From JARICQ01 sp964428475 (GTDB taxonomy: Bacteria > Bacillota > Clostridia > Tissierellales > Tissierellaceae), in NCBI GenBank assembly GCA_964428475.1, contig CAYRYO010000006.1, positions 1 through 61,523 on the forward strand: a stretch of DNA of 61,523 nt. Reading direction: 5' to 3'. The notes below the pieces were generated by a model. The model was not told the DNA's origin and ran no database searches. It worked only from the letters and a program-made list of their open reading frames with translations. The position numbers and the translations under genes are program-made. Every line of letters starts with the position of its first letter. Position 1 is the stretch's first letter. Below, piece after piece: positions 58,121 through 61,523 of this stretch.

Positions 58121-59428
58121 TTAATTTACAATATCTCCTACTCTTATGTTTTTTGTGTTTAAAATTATTTCATCAAACATATTTATAGTTTTTAATGGTT
58201 TTGAATCTTTTTTTAAATATACATTCGAGCTATTATCTCCAGTTTGTATATAGGCATACTCGCCTATTTCTTTTATTTTAACCACAGGCTTGAATTCTAC
58301 TATTCCACCCTTGTTTTTTATATAAACTCCATCTTGTCCATTATTTTTTATTATTGATTCATTTGGTATTTTAAATGCATTAATCTTGCTCTTTATCAAT
58401 TCTACCATAGATACCCTATTGTTATAAAACTTATACATCATAGTATTAAATTTTATTACTACCACTGCAGTATTATTGCTTTTATTTATATTAACTATAT
58501 TACCTTTGATTTGTAAATCTTCCCCATCTATTTTAACATTAACAGCCTTATTTAAGTCTAAATCTGTTGTATCTTTTAAATTATCTAATTTAATTGCTAA
58601 ATACCACTCAAAGTCATCTAATAATTTATATATGGTTTGTCCTACAGATACTTCCATGTCAACTTCTTCACTATGTCCTTTTGTATTATTTTGTTTTATA
58701 TAATCATCACTATTTAGCTTTTCGTAAGTATATTTTTCGAAATCCCTTGGAATATAAATATCTTCATAGTTATCTACTTTATATGAAATCATCCCTGCGT
58801 TTTGTGTGTAATATTTTATATTGTTTGTATTTATTTCCTCCATTATTTTATCTTTTCTGGATTTTAGGCTTTCTATGCTTTCACTCGCTAAATTACCTGA
58901 AAAATTAACATCATTTTGCTTTTGTTCATATGAAACTAATTCTCTTTTTGTAATATTTATATCTTTGTAATCTTTATTTATAATATTTCTTTGAATTTGT
59001 TCTATTTTACACAATCTTAAGTCTTCTAAATTATCTTTTTCGTTTTCTAAAAGATCTACTTTGCTTTCAGCTTTCTCTAAAGATATAATCGCTTGTTCAA
59101 TCTCTACTATCTCTCGTTCTAAAGAAGAGCTATCTTTCAAACTGTGGATACTTGCAACTTCAATACCTGCTCCTACTCTAGAACCCTCATCAACCGTTTT
59201 TTTTAATATGCCATTTATATCTGATTTAATTACTTTTTCACTTCTTATAAAAAAACCTTCGCCTTTTATTGACTCTACCAATGTTTCTTTGCTTGGAAGT
59301 GTTGTCTTTAACCCTCCCGAAATAATATTAATAATTGGTTTTAAAAATAAATATAAGGCTAAAACCACTACAAGCAGTCCTACTATTTTCTTTCTTTTTC
59401 TTATCTTTTGTACCTTAATATATGACAT
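58121..59428 (-). CDS. HlyD/membrane-fusion-type protein of the division cluster
   Basis: 435 residues. A basic N-terminus and one transmembrane helix at about 13-34 (KKIVGLLVVVLALYLFLKPI) give an extracytoplasmic body. VIKSDINGILKKTVDEGSRV (about 67-86) resembles the biotinyl/lipoyl-like half of HlyD adaptors; a helical hairpin (about 100-205) and NNIKYYTQNAGMISYKVDNY follow, with beta-rich C-terminal domains. No transporter gene is adjacent. Similar genes lie beside yggS-sepF in other Clostridia, so the role may be in the envelope or septum, not export. Function inferred only. Confidence 0.75.
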   Translation of the reverse strand: MSYIKVQKIRKRKKIVGLLVVVLALYLFLKPIINIISGGLKTTLPSKETLVESIKGEGFFIRSEKVIKSDINGILKKTVDEGSRVGAGIEVASIHSLKDSSSLEREIVEIEQAIISLEKAESKVDLLENEKDNLEDLRLCKIEQIQRNIINKDYKDINITKRELVSYEQKQNDVNFSGNLASESIESLKSRKDKIMEEINTNNIKYYTQNAGMISYKVDNYEDIYIPRDFEKYTYEKLNSDDYIKQNNTKGHSEEVDMEVSVGQTIYKLLDDFEWYLAIKLDNLKDTTDLDLNKAVNVKIDGEDLQIKGNIVNINKSNNTAVVVIKFNTMMYKFYNNRVSMVELIKSKINAFKIPNESIIKNNGQDGVYIKNKGGIVEFKPVVKIKEIGEYAYIQTGDNSSNVYLKKDSKPLKTINMFDEIILNTKNIRVGDIVN

Positions 59429-59459
59429 TTAAATCATCCTCAATATAAGTGCAATGCTA

Positions 59460-59831
59460 TTAAAAGAATTTTCCATACTTGCTAGTGACTTTTAATCTAA
59501 ATATACTATCTATACTAAAAGACTTTATTTCATCTTTATGTGTTATTATCATTATCTTCTTCTCTATCTTTTTTGCACCTATTAATATTCCATTGTATTT
59601 CCTTTTTTCTTTAGTTATTAGTTTTATTTCATCTCCGGATTTCATTTTATTTCCATCTAGAATAAATTCTTTCATATCAGCTTCATCTATATGTTCTTGT
59701 TTTATAGATTTTTTATCTATAAGTATAATATTTCTTTTAAGATATATCTTTTCTTTTAATATAACAAACATATATCCAAAGCAACTAACGATAAATAACA
59801 TAATAAAGATATTATACAAATAATAAAACAA
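59460..59831 (-). CDS. Small membrane-anchored protein of unknown function
   Basis: 123 residues, not recognised. One N-terminal transmembrane helix (about 4-26), then a Lys-rich soluble part of about 95 residues with two alternating strand-like blocks (NKMKSGDEIKLITKEKRKYN, IEKKIMIITHKDEIKSFSID). Start is TTG at 59831 with GGAGG 7 bases upstream; no ATG is close. It is first in the transcript carrying the HlyD-like gene, yggS and sepF, 31 bases before the former, so a role at the envelope or septum is possible but unproven. Confidence 0.65.
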   Translation of the reverse strand: MFYYLYNIFIMLFIVSCFGYMFVILKEKIYLKRNIILIDKKSIKQEHIDEADMKEFILDGNKMKSGDEIKLITKEKRKYNGILIGAKKIEKKIMIITHKDEIKSFSIDSIFRLKVTSKYGKFF

Positions 59832-59860
59832 ATCTCCACCTCCATATAATATATAGACAC

Positions 59861-59869
59861 ATTATAACA
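59861..59869 (-). promoter_or_regulatory. Extended -10 promoter before the 59831 gene
   Basis: Minus strand TGTTATAAT, a TGnTATAAT extended -10, about 30 bases before the TTG start. The hexamer 17 bases upstream (TTTTAA) is a poor -35, which extended -10 promoters tolerate. Confidence 0.5.
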
Positions 59870-59911
59870 CAGTATTGTTATATTTAAAACCTTCTGACTA
59901 TAAATAGTATG

Positions 59912-59965
59912 AAATAAATAAAAAGTACTAGGATAATTAATTATCCTAGTACTTTTTATTTATTT
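59912..59965. terminator. 54-bp perfect palindrome, terminator of spoIVA
   Basis: The 27-base half-sites pair without a mismatch about the centre between 59938 and 59939; the core is GTACTAGGATAATT followed by its complement, and A/T tracts lie at the ends. On the minus strand it lies 1 base after the spoIVA stop and ends TTTTTATTTATTT. It could act on both strands. Confidence 0.85.
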
Positions 59966-59966
59966 T

Positions 59967-61445
59967 CTAAATTATTATACAAATCAAACCACCACTACCA
60001 TCATTGATAATTCTCTCAAGAGCTTTTCTAAGTTTTTGTCTAGCATCCTCTGGCATTGTATTTAATTTATCTTGTAATTGCTCATTTACTAAATCATAAA
60101 GGGATTTTCCAAATAAATTTGATTGCCATATTTTTGAAGGTTCCCCTTCAAACTCCTTTAATAGATCTTGTATTAAATCTTCTGATTGTTTTTCTGTTCC
60201 TATAAGTGGAGATACTTCCGTAGCTATATCTGCACGTAATACATGAAGAGATGGAGCTGTCGCTTTTAGTTTTATTCCATACCTGTTACCCTGTTTGTAT
60301 ATCTCTGGCTCAGCTAGTTCTAGTTCATCTAAGCTAGGGCTTACTAGTCCATATCCTATTTCCTTCGCTTCTACTAAAGCTTTTTCTATTTTATCATAAC
60401 TTTTCTTAGTATCAGATAATTTTGAAATAAGTCCAAGCAATTGATAGTCTCCTTCAATAGAATATCCCGTCATTTCTTTTAATACATTATAGAATAGTGA
60501 TTCATCAATTATTATTTTTGAATGTACTATCCCCTCTCCTAGTTTAATCTCAGAAAGTTCTATATTATCTACTATTTCTAGGTCCTTTAAAGGACTTAGA
60601 AAATCTGAAACCTCATTTAGCTTTTGAAGTCCTTCTATTGTCTCTCTCAACGAATTTAAAATATTAATTTTTATCCAGTGTTTTCTTGGTAAGCCTTCTA
60701 TCCATTTAGGAAGATTAATGTTTACTTCCTTTACTGGAAATTCATAAAGTAACTTTTCAAATACTTTTTCTATATCTAAGGTATTCATATTCAAACAATC
60801 TAATGATACTACAGAAACTCCATATTTCCCTTGTAAACTTTCTTTTAAAGCTATAGTGCTATCAAGATTTGGATGTTTTGAATTAAGTATAATTACAAAA
60901 GGCTTTTTAAGTTCTTTTAATTCAGATATAACCCTTTCTTCTGCTTTTATATAATTCGATCTATCAATATCTGTTATAGATCCATCCGTTGTAACTACAA
61001 GCCCTATGGTAGAATGATCTGCAATTACCTTTCTAGTGCCTATTTCTGCAGCTTCCTCAAAAGGAATTTCCTTTTCATACCAAGGTGTAGTTACCATTCT
61101 AGGTGCATAATCTTCTTCATGCCCTATTGCCCCATTAACTAGATATCCTACACAATCCACCATCCTTACTTTAAAATTTACATTTTCTCCTATTGTGAGC
61201 TCCACTGCTTCATTTGGCACAAATTTAGGCTCTGTAGTCATTATTGTTTTGCCAGATCCACTTAATGGTAATTCATCTTTTGCTCTTTCTTTTTTATGCT
61301 TGTTTTCAATATTGGGTAAAACAAGTAATTCCATAAATTTTTTTATGAATGTGGATTTTCCTGTTCTTACTGGACCTACAATACCAGCGTAAATATCTCC
61401 GTCTGTTCTCTCTGAAATATCTTTGTATATATCAAATACTTCCAC
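59967..61445 (-). CDS. spoIVA: Stage IV sporulation protein A, spore coat ATPase SpoIVA
   Basis: 492 residues, full length. Forms the ATP-driven basement layer of the spore coat. N-terminus MEVFDIYKDISERTDGDIYA leads to Walker A GIVGPVRTGKSTFIKKFM (about 22-39); MVDCVGYLVNGAIGHEEDYA and TTDGSITDIDRSNY are the TRAFAC-like middle, and the C-terminus GGLICIII is the conserved membrane/SpoVM-contacting end. GTG at 61445 with GGAGG 7 bases before it; an overlapping ATG is out of frame. It shows that the organism should form endospores. No clear sigma-E promoter was identified in the 78 bases left. Confidence 0.97.
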   Translation of the reverse strand: MEVFDIYKDISERTDGDIYAGIVGPVRTGKSTFIKKFMELLVLPNIENKHKKERAKDELPLSGSGKTIMTTEPKFVPNEAVELTIGENVNFKVRMVDCVGYLVNGAIGHEEDYAPRMVTTPWYEKEIPFEEAAEIGTRKVIADHSTIGLVVTTDGSITDIDRSNYIKAEERVISELKELKKPFVIILNSKHPNLDSTIALKESLQGKYGVSVVSLDCLNMNTLDIEKVFEKLLYEFPVKEVNINLPKWIEGLPRKHWIKINILNSLRETIEGLQKLNEVSDFLSPLKDLEIVDNIELSEIKLGEGIVHSKIIIDESLFYNVLKEMTGYSIEGDYQLLGLISKLSDTKKSYDKIEKALVEAKEIGYGLVSPSLDELELAEPEIYKQGNRYGIKLKATAPSLHVLRADIATEVSPLIGTEKQSEDLIQDLLKEFEGEPSKIWQSNLFGKSLYDLVNEQLQDKLNTMPEDARQKLRKALERIINDGSGGLICIII

Positions 61446-61523
61446 ATCTTTCCCTCCTTAATTTAAAATTATAACTATAAATTATATAATCCTTAACATT
61501 ATATATATATGTATAGGTGAATA

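Noticed and set aside
61446..61523. Sigma-E promoter before spoIVA
   Set aside because: The 78 bases are AT-repeats with several near matches; none had both boxes at a proper spacing, and the upstream part may lie outside the window.
1..61523. CRISPR arrays, insertion sequences, prophage, tRNA or rRNA genes
   Set aside because: I looked at every intergenic space; all are short and explained by promoters, hairpins or ribosome sites. No transposase-like frame or terminal repeats of an insertion element were seen.

Overview
The window is AT-rich chromosomal DNA from an anaerobic, endospore-forming, flagellated Firmicute, most likely class Clostridia or Tissierellia. Evidence: a CodY repressor next to the flgB-flgC-fliE-fliF-fliG cluster, spore genes (spoIVA, ylbJ), RemA, RqcH, PrkC/PrpC, DivIVA/SepF, acetate kinase, strong AGGAGG ribosome sites and many TTG/GTG starts. 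It is almost entirely core housekeeping DNA. I see no transposase, prophage, CRISPR array, rRNA or tRNA gene, and nothing that looks like a defence island or biosynthetic cluster. Gene order largely follows the Bacillus subtilis lspA-rqcH-gmk-priA-prkC-rpmB-fakA-recG-plsX-smc-ffh-rplS-rnhB-topA-codY-flgB region, as I remember it.

Nearly everything is on the minus strand, so transcription runs from high to low coordinates. From right to left: spoIVA (59967-61445); a division/envelope block (unknown membrane protein, HlyD-like protein, yggS, sepF, yggT, ylmH, divIVA); lspA-rluD-pyrR; the divergent plus-strand rqcH; a long run yicC-remA-gmk-rpoZ-coaBC-priA-def-fmt-yugP-rsmB-rlmN-prpC-prkC-rsgA-rpe-thiN plus a 56-residue membrane protein; plus-strand rpmB; yloU-fakA, recG, rsmD-coaD and a coiled-coil gene; plus-strand tmcAL and ylbJ; ackA; yceD-rpmF; plsX-acpP-rnc-radical SAM-smc-ftsY; ylxM-ffh-rpsP-khpA-rimM-trmD; rplS-rbgA-rnhB-ylqG-ylqH-yraN; comM-dprA-topA; codY; and flgB-flgC-fliE-fliF-fliG, the last cut by the window edge.

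The genes cover translation and ribosome assembly (rplS, rpsP, rpmF, rpmB, rbgA, rimM, rsgA, trmD, rlmN, rsmB, rsmD, fmt, def, tmcAL), protein targeting (ffh, ftsY), ribosome rescue (rqcH, ylmH), chromosome biology (smc, topA, priA, recG, dprA, comM), lipid precursors (plsX, acpP, fakA), coenzyme A (coaBC, coaD), division and sporulation (sepF, divIVA, spoIVA, ylbJ), and nutrient control (codY, ackA, prkC/prpC).

The most interesting signals are regulatory. (1) rsgA has no ATG/GTG/TTG at its proper 5' end; the reading frame reaches an ATT codon optimally spaced from GGAGG. (2) A tandem duplication upstream of flgB copies promoter, ribosome site and start codon, and the upstream start has become ATT. 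(3) A CodY-box-like site overlaps the -35 of the codY promoter. (4) A perfect 17-bp inverted repeat overlaps the -10 of the strong ylxM-ffh promoter. (5) A stem-loop covers the acpP stop next to the rnc ribosome site. (6) A small membrane protein sits where Bacillus has spoVM. I found no clearly new multi-gene system.
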